25,006 bases of DNA, taken from Rodentolepis nana (taxonomy: Eukaryota > Platyhelminthes > Cestoda > Cyclophyllidea > Hymenolepididae). The stretch covers positions 1 through 25,006 of the forward strand of contig UZAE01000372.1 of NCBI GenBank assembly GCA_900617975.1. Reading direction: 5' to 3'. Under the pieces are notes generated by a model that was not told where the DNA came from, did not search any database, and saw nothing but the letters and a program-made list of their open reading frames with translations. The position numbers were made by a program, and so were the translations under genes. Each line of letters begins with the position of its first letter. Within the stretch, counting starts at the first letter, position 1. Positions 1 through 11,999 of this stretch are shown piece by piece.

Positions 1-330
1 CAGGAGATCAGATCACCTTCGTTAATAAAGTTTGTCTATTTTTCCTCTTATCGTAATCCTGTATTAACCGGCAGTTGACTTCTGACTTCATACTACCATG
101 GCCCGACTGCTTGTCATATTGGACCCCTTTCACAGTACTCATCTTACCTTTTTCTCTACCTTTGTGTCTGTCTGCCTCTTTTACATCCGTGAATCGCTCT
201 TCTGTTCCCCACCCCTCGACTTTCTGCTACTTTGATGTTCCTTCCCCTCTGTGAAGCCCGAAGTCAGCTAAAAGGCTAATGATAGCTATCAAAATGCCTG
301 CCATTTGAAATAAACAAATTAATGTTTTGT
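1..330 (+). mobile_element. Dispersed retroelement copy 1 (3' part; 5' end outside window or diverged)
   Basis: The stretch from about 64 to 325 is closely similar to the reverse complement of 19925-20148, and its end (about 255-315) also matches the reverse complement of 24945-25006. Shared blocks include the pyrimidine-rich stretch near 150-200, the segment TCTGTGAAGCCCGAAGTCAG near 248 and the end GCCATTTGAAATAAAC near 300. The A-rich end with an AATAAA is what the 3' tail of a non-LTR element or SINE looks like, so the element is read on the + strand here. Positions 1-63 do not align with the other copy, so they may be a divergent 5' part or flanking DNA. The copy would lie in an intron of the RIC1-like gene if upstream exons exist outside the window. 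Confidence 0.7.
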
Positions 331-1288
331 TCATTATTTAGAAATATTTACACTTGGATTATTGACATGGTGTCGCTTTTCTGCTATGTCATTCGTTTTT
401 TATTTGCCTCTACTGCAAATAATGCTTGTGAGCTTTTCGCTCCCCCATTACCTGAGTAAAATCTGGACGCATAAGATCACATCTCAGTTTGTGTGCGGTG
501 CGTGATTTTATGCGTATCATAGCCGTATTAACTTCAAAATCTGGCGTACAAACTCCAAAACGTAAGATCAACACTTAGCTAAGCGGTTAGTTGACTTTTA
601 CTGGATGCAATACCAAACAATGTCCCAGGATTTTAGTACGTCTTGGCATTTGTAAAATTTTATTTCTTTTTTCATGGTACTATTCATTTTATTCAACAAT
701 GAGCACTCCTAGCTAACTCTCTGCACAGTGCGTCTTCTCTATATTTCGGTTACTGCATATCCCTCTCTTCTCGTTGGACGCCTATTGTCTTCTAACGGTT
801 TCGTTCTCATAGTATCTCTCCGAATTCCTGAAAAGATTTAGCCAATTTCAATTTTCCTATGAATTGCTTTTCTGATCTTCAAACCTCACTATAAAAAGTA
901 AGGATTAGTTACTTACGATATTATGTTCACCTAACTTAAAATTGTTGGATCAATCTTCGAAAGAAGCAAAACTTTTCTTTATTTTGAATTTTTGTTAGAA
1001 TCTTTGTAGTGTCTTCTCATTTTCTGTTTGTCATGCTCAACTTTACTTCGTAATTAGTTTAAACAACTGAGACCTGGATTGTCGATTCCATGGGGCCTAT
1101 AGTGCCGAGCTTGAGCAGCCAATCTACTCTCCATAGTAAAATATAATCAGCTTTCTCAAATATCTACAATCACTTTCATCTAATGCCTTTCGGTGTAAAT
1201 GTTGCTACATTGGCGTACTCTAACAGCAAATTGAATTATAATCAAGAATTCACTTTTTGACACCTGTTTTATTTTGCATGCATTTTAG
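331..1288. other. Non-coding stretch, presumed RIC1 intron
   Basis: No reading frame here could be matched to the part of RIC1 expected just upstream of the first recognised exon at 1289. Since that exon begins at a good acceptor (TTTTAG at 1283-1288), this stretch is best read as the end of a long intron. I see no other element in it. Confidence 0.5.
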
Positions 1289-4200
1289 GAGCAAGCTTTT
1301 GAAGTACATGCTGGGTTAACCTGGTGGGGACGTTTCATCTGTTTTTGTGCATTCAGCTACGCTGTGAATCATTGTGAGGTATGGTCTTTCTTTTTCATAC
1401 TCATCCCTTCATCAAATAGATTCGATGCTATCCATGTACAGAGAAACTGGATGATCGTTTTGCTTCAATTTTACCTCTTGATAATTCTATTAGACCTCTG
1501 ATTTTGGATGTTGTCAGAAATAGATTGATTATCTTCTCCACAGATAGTCACTACAGATCTTTTACTTTGACTTGCGGTTCAAAACCACATGGTGAGTTAC
1601 CTTGATTGAAATAAGCCATTATGTTTCTGTAAATCTTCATAAGCATACATATATTCGCACTCAATTGCTCTTTCTATGCTTTTAGAAGTGACGATGACGC
1701 CACATTCAACATACAATCTTTCAGCATTTTTTCCCTATGCTGCATGCCTAACGCGGATATTTCCCTTCTCTCTCTACTCAAATTCTCCCATTGTGAAACA
1801 CAACTCAGCTGGTGGTAAGTTGTCTGTTTCATTCCTCCTTATATGACGTGTAGATTGCTTATAATTAGAAATAATCATTGAAGGGGGGTTGGGGGTAAAA
1901 GTTATCTTGATGAATCCACGAGTAAAATTTCTAGTTGTATGTACTTCAAGTCTCTCCTCAATTATGAATTCGATTGAAGTGCCAACACCGACTCTGTGAT
2001 TATACACATTTTGATATTTTAATAGCCTTTGAAATACATATTAGTAAGGTGATTTTTAAATGATTGACTGGTTGTTTTCCAATTTCATGCATTCTGGATT
2101 TTATGAACGTTAAAATGTACACTTATGTTTTTTTCCAATCACCTGGATGCTTATACTGAATCCCTAATTATAATAAGCGACAACTCGGCACCCAGTTATC
2201 AATATATCACTTTCTCAAATAGAATGTTCTCATTGTTGCAGTTTCTCTCACCATTGTCCCTTGCTCAGGTGCAAATTTTTTAAAGAAAACCTTCTTTTCA
2301 TGCTATAATTATGGAACGGTCAATTAATGGGGTTTCGTTTTGTTTTCTTGGATAGAATTCTGTTGGATTTTATATTATCTGATAAGTGCAAAACCACTGA
2401 ATTAGTTTTAACTTTTGATGAGTGGATACAGAGGAAGGACCCACAAATCTATTGTTTTACCACTTTTCCTATTAAGTTTATATTCTTTTTGAGTAGAAAA
2501 CAAGGCGATAGCATTCACCTTTGCAGCTTTTGACAAGTGAACAGATGAGTTTTTTATTTCTGTAATCACCTATTTTACTGCATCCAACTTAACACTTTTC
2601 TACTTTGAGTTTACCTCTCTTGCACTTCGTTTAATACTGATTATGTGCTATAATTCCATGTTTCCTCTTTTCTCGCAGAAGTTAATACATCGCGAAGGCG
2701 GAATTCTGCCGATCTTGAGGATACAACTCTTTTGGCTACTTACGCTGGAAATCTCCTTTTACTTCCCAATCTTCATTCCACTTCTTTAACTCAACCGCAG
2801 GATGAAAATGGGTCAAGTATCGCCGGATTTCTTGGATTTGGGTTTAAGAAGGACACTAATGCTAGAAAATATGTAAGCCATCGAATGTCTGATTAGTGGT
2901 TTCAAGCTCTAGTTTCCGTAAATTTCGATATTTGATTGCATTTCCAGTTGATTCCTTGTAGAAGTTAACTGGTTGCTGCTTACTATATTTACCTTATTAA
3001 AAGAAGTTGGCTTACTTTATTCATATTTTATCCCAAAATGGAAGAATCGTGAACGTGTATCTAAGGTCACTATTTTTGAAAGTGAAAAAAATTATATTGT
3101 TTCAAATATCCTGTTTTTTGTTTAATTTTCACATTGGATCAACCGCACATTACTCGCTGAGTTAGTTAACGCTCGGACTCTTAGTAAGACCCGGGCGGAT
3201 GCTTCTCTTAGTACCATATTCTTTATTTCCGTATCTCTTTAGCATCTGGCTATTGCTATTTACGCGGTCTCATGTCCAACTTAACTTTTCTTTTTCAATT
3301 CAGCGGGATACCTTCTCCCCCACTTTAATTGCCTCTCAAGTGGAGCTTCTCTGGTACCCTTCCACCTATATTCCTTTACCTTCACCACCCCAACGACCCA
3401 CTGAGTTTATTGAAGCGGGTAGCAGTGACAGTGAATCTGAGGAGGATCAAGAGATCAGTGAAGTCCATTTAAGCAGTGATCCAAAGGAGGGAAGAGGAGA
3501 AATGAACAGTTCTCTTACACCATCTCTTCTTAGTAAGTCTATCTGGCTCTTTTGTGGTGCTGATGGAGTGAGGATTTGGCTGCCATTGGACACTTCTATG
3601 GGGAAAAGATCTTCCATAGGGGAGTCGTCAATTTCTTCTTCACCTACTATGGAGAGAAAACTGCAAAGTGGTGTTGGGTCGTATTCTTCTACTCTAGTAC
3701 ATTCGACAAAAGCCTCGAGAAGAGTTATGATTTCTCTGGGCCTAGATGGACTCTCTTATCCATTGGGTAACGTCTCGAATCATTCACTTATGCTCTTCTT
3801 ATTTTTTCCTAAAATTTCAATTCATTTGACTGCAATATTTTATACCAGTCTTCAAATATATATAGCGGGCTCAACCTCCGTCCTGTGATCGCAAGTGCTC
3901 ATTTTTCGATGGTGTTTTTTCTGTTTCAGTTATAACTAAATAGCAGCACATACGTCACAATTTTCAGTAACTCTTTCTTCTCGGGATTGTCTGCACTTTT
4001 TTTATGAACTAGGACTACGTTTAAGAGTATATTTCCATATTGTGTTTTGTGCAACTTCATCATCGATAGTTATGTAATTTTACTCCCTGATTACTGTTTT
4101 TCCTTTCACATGGTATGATTTTCTTCCTTGTTGCACATTTTTATTGGTGCCTTTCGAAAATGGAATGTAGATAAAATCTGTTATCGTTTGAGCAAAATTC

Positions 4201-7200
4201 ATATAATTCCTCAGGCACTGCATTATTTGATTAGTCTTCAGAGAACAAAGACTCTTCACTGCTCTATTAATGACCAACCAGGTAGCCAATCAACTTCCTA
4301 TTTCTTGTTATTTATGAATACGAGTATATGACCATTGGCAAAGGGCTAAAATAGGTCGCCTTTTACTCCACAGCTTACTGCACCTTCTGGGTCTGAATAG
4401 TTGCAGCAATGGAACCTTTCTACTCTTATTTTATCTAGATTATATTGAGGCTATGCACTTTTGCATTGATGTGAAAGTGCGAACGAAAGACATTCCATCC
4501 TTGCTCATTTTTGTTTTGTTCTCTTTCGCTGTCCATGGCGCTTTTAATAGTTTGCTGCATTAACTGAATTATTATCATTAATCCTAATTTATTCTATTTT
4601 CACCTGTTGTAGTTATATTTCTGGATAAAGCAGTTCTTGTGACAGTGCAGACCGACTACCTGAGGACGGAGCGCTCATACTCCGATGTCCTCTCTGATCC
4701 CTTTATCCAAATGCCCTTCTGCTGTGTTAATTTTAAGGTATTACATTCGGGCCTGTTTTTATCCTGTTTGTTAATAGCAACTATTTATGTGTTTAATTTT
4801 CAGACCAACTTATTCCTGCCGCATCTGCTGAAAGATTTACTGCGTAAAAAGTAAGTAAAATTTCGGTGTTCCAATTTTAAAAGAGGACTTAGTAATAATG
4901 AAAGCGTGTCGGAAATTCCTTCTATTCTTAAAAATCTATTAATATTGAAATGTTTGCTTGGGTTTGTAAACATTTACGAATCGTGTGAGAAATTAAGTGG
5001 ACGATGATGAGCCAAAAGTCATGCGAAATTAGTTCTAAACTATACCGATATAAGGATAGCATTGTAATCAATAATGCGGTGATTCGTTTCAACTCTAAAA
5101 TTGCAATATTTTTTAGCCTCTCGGATGTAGCATTTGAATTGGCCTCATCGTATCGTCATTTGCCATACTTTCAGCACATCCTTGAGCTTCTTCTCCACGA
5201 GGTTCTGGAGGAAGAAGCCACTTCAAAGTTCCCCATTCCTGGTATGTGAATTCTTTGAGCAAAATCAGTTTCTTAATATGCATGCCATACTACTTCCTGA
5301 TTCAATTTCTTCATGCTAAGATCCTCTACTACCTCAAGTGACGGCCTTTATAGAACAGTTTCCTCACTTCCTCGACGTTGTTGTACAGTGTACTCGAAAA
5401 ACAGAAGTTACATGGTGGCGTCATCTATTCTGTTCTCTTGGGAGACGACCGAAGGACGTCTTTGATCACGCACTCTCTTTGGAGCAACTTGACACGGCTG
5501 CATCGTGTCTTGTCATTCTACAGAATTCGGAGTCCCATTCCACTTGCAAGCAGGTAGTCTTCGTTCTACTAACAGAAAATTAGTTGATTTTTTATCTTTT
5601 CTTCCATTTCCTTAAGCATCTACTATTCATTAGGAATTCAGAAAATATGTGGGCCATAAAATAATAGACTTATGAAAGCTTTTATTTTTATACTTAGTGT
5701 TTCATACGCTTATCATAGTTCTATCACTCTGTCCAAACTCGTGGTGTCGGTTTATAGGTCTTAACAGAAATAGGTGACACCGAATGGTTCTAAGCGTTCA
5801 GATCAATCTTTGTCGATCCCCAAAGTCAAATTTTTGTGATAATCGCTCCAACCTTGAACGCTATTTCATCAGTTTCGATGAATCGGCTGCATTTGAAATT
5901 TTTCAATAATTTAAGTTTATTTTTTGCGTTCCATGATCCTGTACTAAATATACCAAGGACGAGTTGTGAATGCTTAATCATTTAAGCTAGAAAGTGCCCT
6001 GTGATGACTTCCTCTTACAATTTTCAAGTGTTGGTTTTATTTAAGTTTATCGTAATCTTTATCACAGTGCGCATTGATTCTTCTGGAAACTGCAATCAGG
6101 GAATGCCAATGGCATCTTGTCAGAGATTTGGTGCGCTTTCTGAAGGCTACAAGTACGTTCCATATCTATTGTATTCCTTCATATTAAGCTTTTATTATTT
6201 CACTGTGCCGTTGTTTTGCAAACAGCTCTTTCATATAAATGTACTGATGATGCGCTCAATGAAGTGGACGCTTTTTTTGAACACGTTAAGTGTCGCTTTA
6301 TTCGCGAGGGGTCCTGGAAGTCTCTTGAAGAAATCTTCGCCAATTTGCCTTCGTTACCGTCTAATGGAACCGATGTTCAAAATGATTTAATGGAGTCGTC
6401 AGATCTTCAAAATTCACCTCTTCCTCATTGGCTCCTGGCTAATCGGTATTCCCCCTCTTTTTAATTTTCATGCATATTTGTCACTTTTTAATTAAATGGT
6501 TGTTTGTAGGGAACATGTAGCGATCGTAGATGATTGGCCAAGATGTTTCCAACGTCTTCATTCTGATTTTGGAATGTTTTTGCCTCTTCCAATTCAGAAA
6601 GAGGGTGTGTCTATCAATCGACAGAAGAGGCCTGGTTTTGCTAAAGCTGTTAATATAGACAAACCAAAGTCGTCCTTAAATCTAGATATTTCACCATCTG
6701 TTTGGTAAGCTTTGTTATTTATTTCCATTGTTATACGTAAATTATAAATAATCGTCCATCCTTTGCAGGCATTGTAATTTAAATTATGAGGCTCCTACTT
6801 TCCACCAAGCACTTAGAACTCAGAAACAACTCCAAGTGCTTCTTGGTCATCTTTTGCTTGTTCTTCGAGAACTCAAACCTTCATCTGAACCAGATGTCTT
6901 CACTCCTCCTGAAATAAGCCTGTTTTCTTGGGCTTTTTTAATAGCATTTCTTCAATTGGACAAACAGGCGATTTTTGCAATCTTCTCTTTCATGCAAAGC
7001 AGGTGTGAAACCAAAATCTCTTCAGAAAGCTCAATTGCTTCTATTAATCAATTTCTCAACGGGCTAGAATCATTGGAGTCATTGATAGCCACTAATCCCC
7101 GGGCTAACCCTGAGTACTTTAGTTTCTTCGTGGAGCTGAAACCACGAATTCGGAAGTTTGTTCAATATTTTGTGGAACCCAAACCAGTGGTTGCTGAGTT

Positions 7201-7426
7201 GGAAGAAAAGCCTGCTCTCAACCTCCAGAATGGTTCAATACTGGAAGAGAGTAATACCCTCGCATCGAAAGCGTCTCCTGAAAACCATATCTTCATGTCG
7301 ATGTCTATGCAAACTATGAAAACACAGAATCATGTAGCGGCAGATTTCGAATCGGCATCGGACGAACATTTAGTTCATCCTGGTTTAGATGAAGAAGGAT
7401 CTCGCTCCTCTTGTATAGTTTCTTGA
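1289..7426 (+). CDS. RIC1: RIC1 homologue (RAB6A-GEF complex partner 1), C-terminal part, 13 exons
   Basis: RIC1 with RGP1 forms the guanine-nucleotide exchange factor for Rab6 at the Golgi, needed for endosome-to-trans-Golgi retrograde traffic. Exons: 1289-1378, 1444-1591, 1686-1814, 2679-2872, 3304-3766, 4613-4737, 4804-4850, 5117-5241, 5339-5553, 6068-6152, 6226-6445, 6510-6704, 6769-7426. All have GT-AG borders, phases agree throughout, and together they encode 897 residues plus a TGA stop. Family-like stretches are [12 protein letters not shown] (1309), LWLPL-type IWLPL (3570s), [20 protein letters not shown] (5160-5219), [17 protein letters not shown] (5367) and [15 protein letters not shown] (5488). 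These match the metazoan RIC1 C-terminal domain in the same order. The exon at 3304 carries an acidic Ser/Asp/Glu insert absent from my recollection of vertebrate RIC1. The second acceptor is placed at 1443 because the AG at 1441 breaks the frame. The N-terminal WD40 half is outside the window. Identity is confident; exact borders of the first three exons less so. Confidence 0.88.
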
Positions 7427-9058
7427 TAACATTGACACTCCAGTTTTGATTATTTATTTGTATTGATTTTCTGATTTCTAAAGGTTGTGATCTCTTTATA
7501 TAGGAAAAGCCTTTACAGCAATACTTATCTACGAGTATGCTTGGTGTTATTTCGGGAAGATTGGAGTTTAGGGAAACCACACTTAGTAACCTTTACTATA
7601 AAGCGGTACATTAGAAACCGGTGGATTAAGTTGAGAGGTTTTATTTTAATTACGTAGCCAATGGGCAAACAAATTGTGCGATTGATCCCTCCATTGATGC
7701 GGTCTTGGCAATTAATTACTATTCTCATCTGAGTTGGCTTCATATGTTTATCATTTTCCCATGTAGAGATGGCAGATGCTCGATTAATTTGTGCCGGACG
7801 TTAATGAATAAGTATATATTTTGCTTAAAAGTTTTATCCATTTTTAAAAGCCACATTAATGTAGGCAACTACTAGAATGGATGTTTGAGTTCGTCCTGCA
7901 ACAGCTGTTACGCAAATAAGTTAATTCTTAGAAATCCTCTAAGTAATTAAACTGGACCCTAGTATAGACTATTTTGCCTCCGAATTTAGCTTGGTTTCGT
8001 TGATAGCATTCATTACAAATTTGACGACCTACGCAACGTGACGAATAAATAAATTCGTTCAATGCTATGAATGTTACTCTATTCTCTGATTAACTGAGAA
8101 TACCTCTGCACTTACTAGCTGCAAGATCGCTAGCACACTTCCCAGAAAATTCTGCCTTTGCCCTCGCCTTCATTATTGGTGTTTAACGTTTCACAACCTT
8201 AAGTTTGATTTTTAGCACACAGGTTAGTATTCATGAAATACATTTAAGTGAGTTGATATTTAGTCAAATTTTCTCGGAAAATACATCAATTGAAAGTATT
8301 GAATAAAGTTAATATGGTAAATAAATTATTTGTGAAAGCGACTACATGGAAAAAGCCCACTCAGAAGCCAAAGTAGTCGGAGAATTCCAAGATAAACATA
8401 TAACTTGCTCTATAGTTTACATTTCATTTAAAGATCACAATTTTAAAAATTTATTCTACATAAGATAACATGGAATGATATAAAATTTCATAACACGTGT
8501 GAAAGAAAAGATTATGTTTATTGAGTATAACGCAATTTATTCGTGGGCAGAAAAGGCGACAGCTTAATAGAAACTAGATTTCATTCGTCTAAGTTGCAAG
8601 CCATATACTTTTTGTATAGCATGTAGGAAGAGTTCTAGTTGGATTATGTTATTTTAGACTTTCCAATGCCCTACCTTCTCTTTTACTAGCTTTTAACGAT
8701 TCCTTAGCCTACAACTTATTAGATATTTATGTGAAATCCATAAACTAATAATCACAAAAACGAACAAATTAATTGGAAGTCAATTTTTAGATCTAACTGC
8801 ATATAGTGGATAATTTGGAAATAATGCATGAACAGAATTTCAAAATATTTCCTCAAAATTATTTCCTTCTGACATAATATAATTTTAAATAATTCTAAAA
8901 TGCTACGAAATTATATTTATATTATCAGTAAAACATTAACTAATCATTTATATTAGATTTTAATTTTCACACATGTACTTTATAAATGCCTATTTACTAG
9001 CCCAGGTTCAATTACCTTCTATACTGTGTTTGTTGCGTGAAGCCATTGGTCGTCTGAG
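7427..9058. other. AT-rich intergenic region
   Basis: This is the 3' flank of RIC1 and the 5' flank of the MIC13-like gene. It is very AT-rich in its second half (8200-8990). AATAAA-type hexamers appear only at about 8044 and beyond, so the RIC1 polyadenylation signal is either distant or a variant. I see no convincing coding frame, tRNA or repeat. Confidence 0.5.
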
Positions 9059-9433
9059 ATGGCTTTAGCTATAACAAAGTAAGAAATGTTATGTTTACTA
9101 GCTATTTATTTTCAGAGTCTTTGCAAAAATCAGTGTCTTAACAGGAGCAGTCTATTATAGTATCATCCGCGGTGTATGGAGCTCCTCCTCGGAAAGCGCC
9201 GAGGCCTATGAGGATTTAAAGACTTACGTAATGCCGCAGGTGTCCGAAGCTGTGAGAAAAGTTTGTATTAGATTTTTCACAATTTATCCCTTTTCTAGGT
9301 TCCTTATGAAGCTCAAGTGAAATGGAATGAATGTGTTAAATCCTCCTTTTCCCAACTTGAGTCGATCTCTGCAAGTTCAGTTTCAACAAAGCTTGATGAA
9401 GTCCTCAAGAAAACTAAAATTCGTAGCGATTAG
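9059..9433 (+). CDS. MIC13: MIC13/QIL1-like MICOS subunit, 3 exons
   Basis: MIC13 (QIL1) is a small inner-mitochondrial-membrane protein that bridges the MIC60 and MIC10 subcomplexes of MICOS at cristae junctions. Exons 9059-9078, 9116-9251 and 9299-9433 are joined across introns of 37 and 47 nt, both GT-AG, giving 96 residues (human MIC13 has 118). A single N-terminal hydrophobic segment lies at about residues 8-25, with the pattern KISVLTGAVYYSII resembling the KGSVAGGAVY motif of the family. It is followed by a Ser-rich turn and an amphipathic helical C-terminus. The start is the only ATG that keeps the membrane segment and has a splice-compatible first exon. The protein is short and diverged, so the assignment rests mainly on the membrane motif, size and layout. 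Only 113 bp separate its stop from the next start codon, suggesting an operon with the HDDC2-like gene. Confidence 0.62.
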
Positions 9434-9546
9434 ACCACTTGTACCTCTTTTCTGTATTATAGTTGTTATGAATTAAAAGTAGTGTTTTTTTCATTCAAGC
9501 AATATGTTCTTTTTTCTTCGGTTTGGAGAAATTGCTTATTTGTAGA
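9434..9546 (+). promoter_or_regulatory. Short intergenic spacer with a likely trans-splice acceptor
   Basis: The spacer contains an ATTAAA polyadenylation-type hexamer near 9473, then a T-rich run (about 9485-9520), and ends TATTTGTAG at 9537-9545, one base before the downstream ATG at 9547. Poly(A) signal, pyrimidine tract and AG in this order over about 110 bp is the arrangement expected where a polycistronic flatworm transcript is cut and the downstream message receives a spliced leader. No room remains for an ordinary promoter. This is inference from layout. Confidence 0.5.
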
Positions 9547-11999
9547 ATGTCTGGAGCAAACGTTGTGCGTTTTCTTCTTGCTTGTGGTAAAATTAAGGTA
9601 CGTATTCAAATGAAATTGTCTTGCTCCATTCATCTGAATTATTTCATCTCTTTTGACCCATAGGTTCTTTTATCCTGCAGGATCCTCTGCTTTGAGCATT
9701 CATCTCATTTTTTCTTTTCCCTTGATTTTAATTTTCCTCATTTAAAAACCTAAGCTTGTACAATTATTGTTTGATTATTTTATACACAAATTTGGCTAAT
9801 GGGCGCAAGTAGGGTATTTGGAACATGAAATAGGAAAATCCTGTTCTTGGAATAAAATGTGCCAAACAAACGTCTCAAATTGTGCTAGACTGATGGAACA
9901 CATTAGCGAAGCATTTTGTTGGCCTAAATTTGAATGTTCAGCCTTGTTTCTTGATTAGCTAAGTCTTAAGACACCTCGGAAAGCTTAAAACTGCTGCTTG
10001 GGGAATTTCATCTTCATATTTCGTAGGTTTGATCTAAAGTTCTTTATCCACTTGTTTTAATATGATTTTCGGGATTTTTTAGTTCCGCGTCGATTCACTT
10101 TTCTTTACTATCCAACTGAGCGCTCTTTTAAAGAGAAAACAGTGTGACTCGTACTATCTACTGCGTAGTTACTGGCAAAAGTATTTTTATTAAATTTGTT
10201 ATTATTTTGCTATAGATGATTATCAAACGGAACACTTGGTTATTATTTAAGTTGCCATTAGTCTAATTATGGTTATTAATGTATGTTGAATTTTTTACTA
10301 TTTTAAAGCAGGTAGAATAGCGCTTATCGAACATATGGTCAGTAGACCGTCCCATCACTTAGATGAATTTATCTTGACTAAAATACTTCATTGACCCTTT
10401 GAGTCGGCTATCCCAAAGCATTTCCACTGAATGAAACCTTATTTATAAAGAACGGAGGGAACATAATTAGTTCTCATTTCGTTATCTCTCTATTCTTGAT
10501 TACTGTCAGAGAACCTTTGTCCAGCTTTTTTATACTTTAATATAACAGTAAAACGATGTTTGGAAACAGATTGCCTATAATTATCCTGGACAAACTGCTC
10601 AGTTATTTCAGTCTCCTAATTCTACAGCTTTTAAATGAGAGGATTCTATTATTATGTTTTAATTAGCGAACCGTTCGTACTGGCTGGACGCGATATGGTG
10701 TTAATGAGCCAGAAAGTGTTTCAGACCATATGTACCGAATGGCTCTCCTTTCCATACTTCTCCCTTCAACAGAAGCCTTCAAACCCGAGAAGTAAGCTTA
10801 TTTTAAAAGCAGATTGTTTGTAACTGCCTGGTTGCTTGTTTATTTCTACTTATTTGTATTTAGTACGTTCACTATTTTGATTTTAGGATTAAAACCGTAC
10901 CTACTTTTTCATTGTTACATTTTTAACTTTAGGGTGATGAAGATGGCCATTATTCACGATCTCGCTGAGTGTATCGTTGGAGATATTACGCCTTTCTGCG
11001 GTGTTTCAAAACAAGAGAAGCACAGACGCGAAGAGGTTAGTTTCGGATCTCCTTTTTTAATTCATCGAGTTTTTATGTAACGTATACTATCTTTCGGCTT
11101 TGCTTTTTATTATTGTCCTATTTTGTGTCAGGTACAGCTTGAAACTCGATCAAGTTTATACTATACACAAACGATTAGATTATTTCTGCTCAATTTGAGA
11201 CAAATTGGTTTTCAGTTATTGATTTTATTTCATTTTCAATTCTCTTATGTATGCTGAAATTTTTCTATTCTGTTCGCAACTTCTTTTTGGGTTTTATTAT
11301 TTTTCCCATCAGTTATAACAGAGTAGTTACATTATTATTTTTGCTATTGTCTCTTTCAAGTCACAGTTTATTGATTTAATTGGCTGTTATTTTTGTTTTT
11401 CTAGGAGGCTATAACATTCATCTGCAGTAGTCTCCCGGAGGATATTGGTCCTGAGCTTGTCAGTTTGTGGAAAGTGAGTAAGCCATTTTCTTCGCCTCTA
11501 AAATGTAGTTCTGTAGTTACTTTTGGTCTTTGTTGATGTAGCTCTTCGATTTCTATTTTCGGTTTCCGTGTTATTTGCAGAAAATTGCAAGAATTTTTAA
11601 GGATATTTAACTGCAAGAAGGAACATAAGAACATTCTGTGGGTGTCATTATATACATTATCTGCAATTTATTGTATTTATCAACTATTCAATGGATATTC
11701 ATACTTTCTGCCATCTAACATATCTACTGCTAAAAGGACTATATAATTATCGATGAATATAACGTAGTGTTGTTTTTTAGGAATATGACGAACAGAAAAC
11801 ACCAGAATCCTTAGTATGCAAGGATTTGGACAAATTCGAGATGATTTTGCAAGCCTATGAGTACGAGTTGGAGGCCAATCGACCCGGATGGTTGGAAGAA
11901 TTCTTTAAAAGCACTGAGGGTCTCTTTACTTATCCATGTGTGCGTGAATGGGTCGATGCTCTGCGGAAAGAGCGCTCCGAATTTACCACCAAGAAATAG
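9547..11999 (+). CDS. HDDC2: HDDC2-like HD-domain 5'-deoxynucleotidase, 5 exons
   Basis: HDDC2/YfbR-family enzymes dephosphorylate deoxynucleoside 5'-monophosphates using a metal-bound HD domain. Exons are 9547-9597, 10667-10791, 10933-11035, 11405-11473 and 11781-11999, all GT-AG and in phase, giving 188 residues (human HDDC2 about 204). Metal ligands are visible in order: H38 in SDHMYRMAL, the H67-D68 pair in [15 protein letters not shown], and D133 in [10 protein letters not shown]. The RTGW motif (residues 21-24) and EKHRREEE (87-94) are family hallmarks, as is the C-terminal [12 protein letters not shown] segment. The start gives the usual short N-terminus before the conserved RFL segment. 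Intron 1 is long (1069 nt), unlike the small introns of the neighbours. It is probably co-transcribed with the MIC13-like gene just upstream. All key residues are present, so it should be active. Confidence 0.9.

Noticed and set aside
1881..1896. G-run that might form a quadruplex, with a C-run counterpart at 20411-20425
   Set aside because: Short homopolymer-like tracts are expected by chance or slippage; flanks of the two are not clearly homologous.
2240..2271. Possible tiny RIC1 exon between a TTGCAG acceptor and a CAGGTGCAA donor
   Set aside because: The exons at 1686-1814 and 2679-2872 already join in phase and in line with the family pattern, so no extra exon is needed.
3576..3770. Second open frame inside the large RIC1 exon
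   Set aside because: It is a shifted frame of the exon; only the main frame joins in phase to the next exon and keeps RIC1 motifs.
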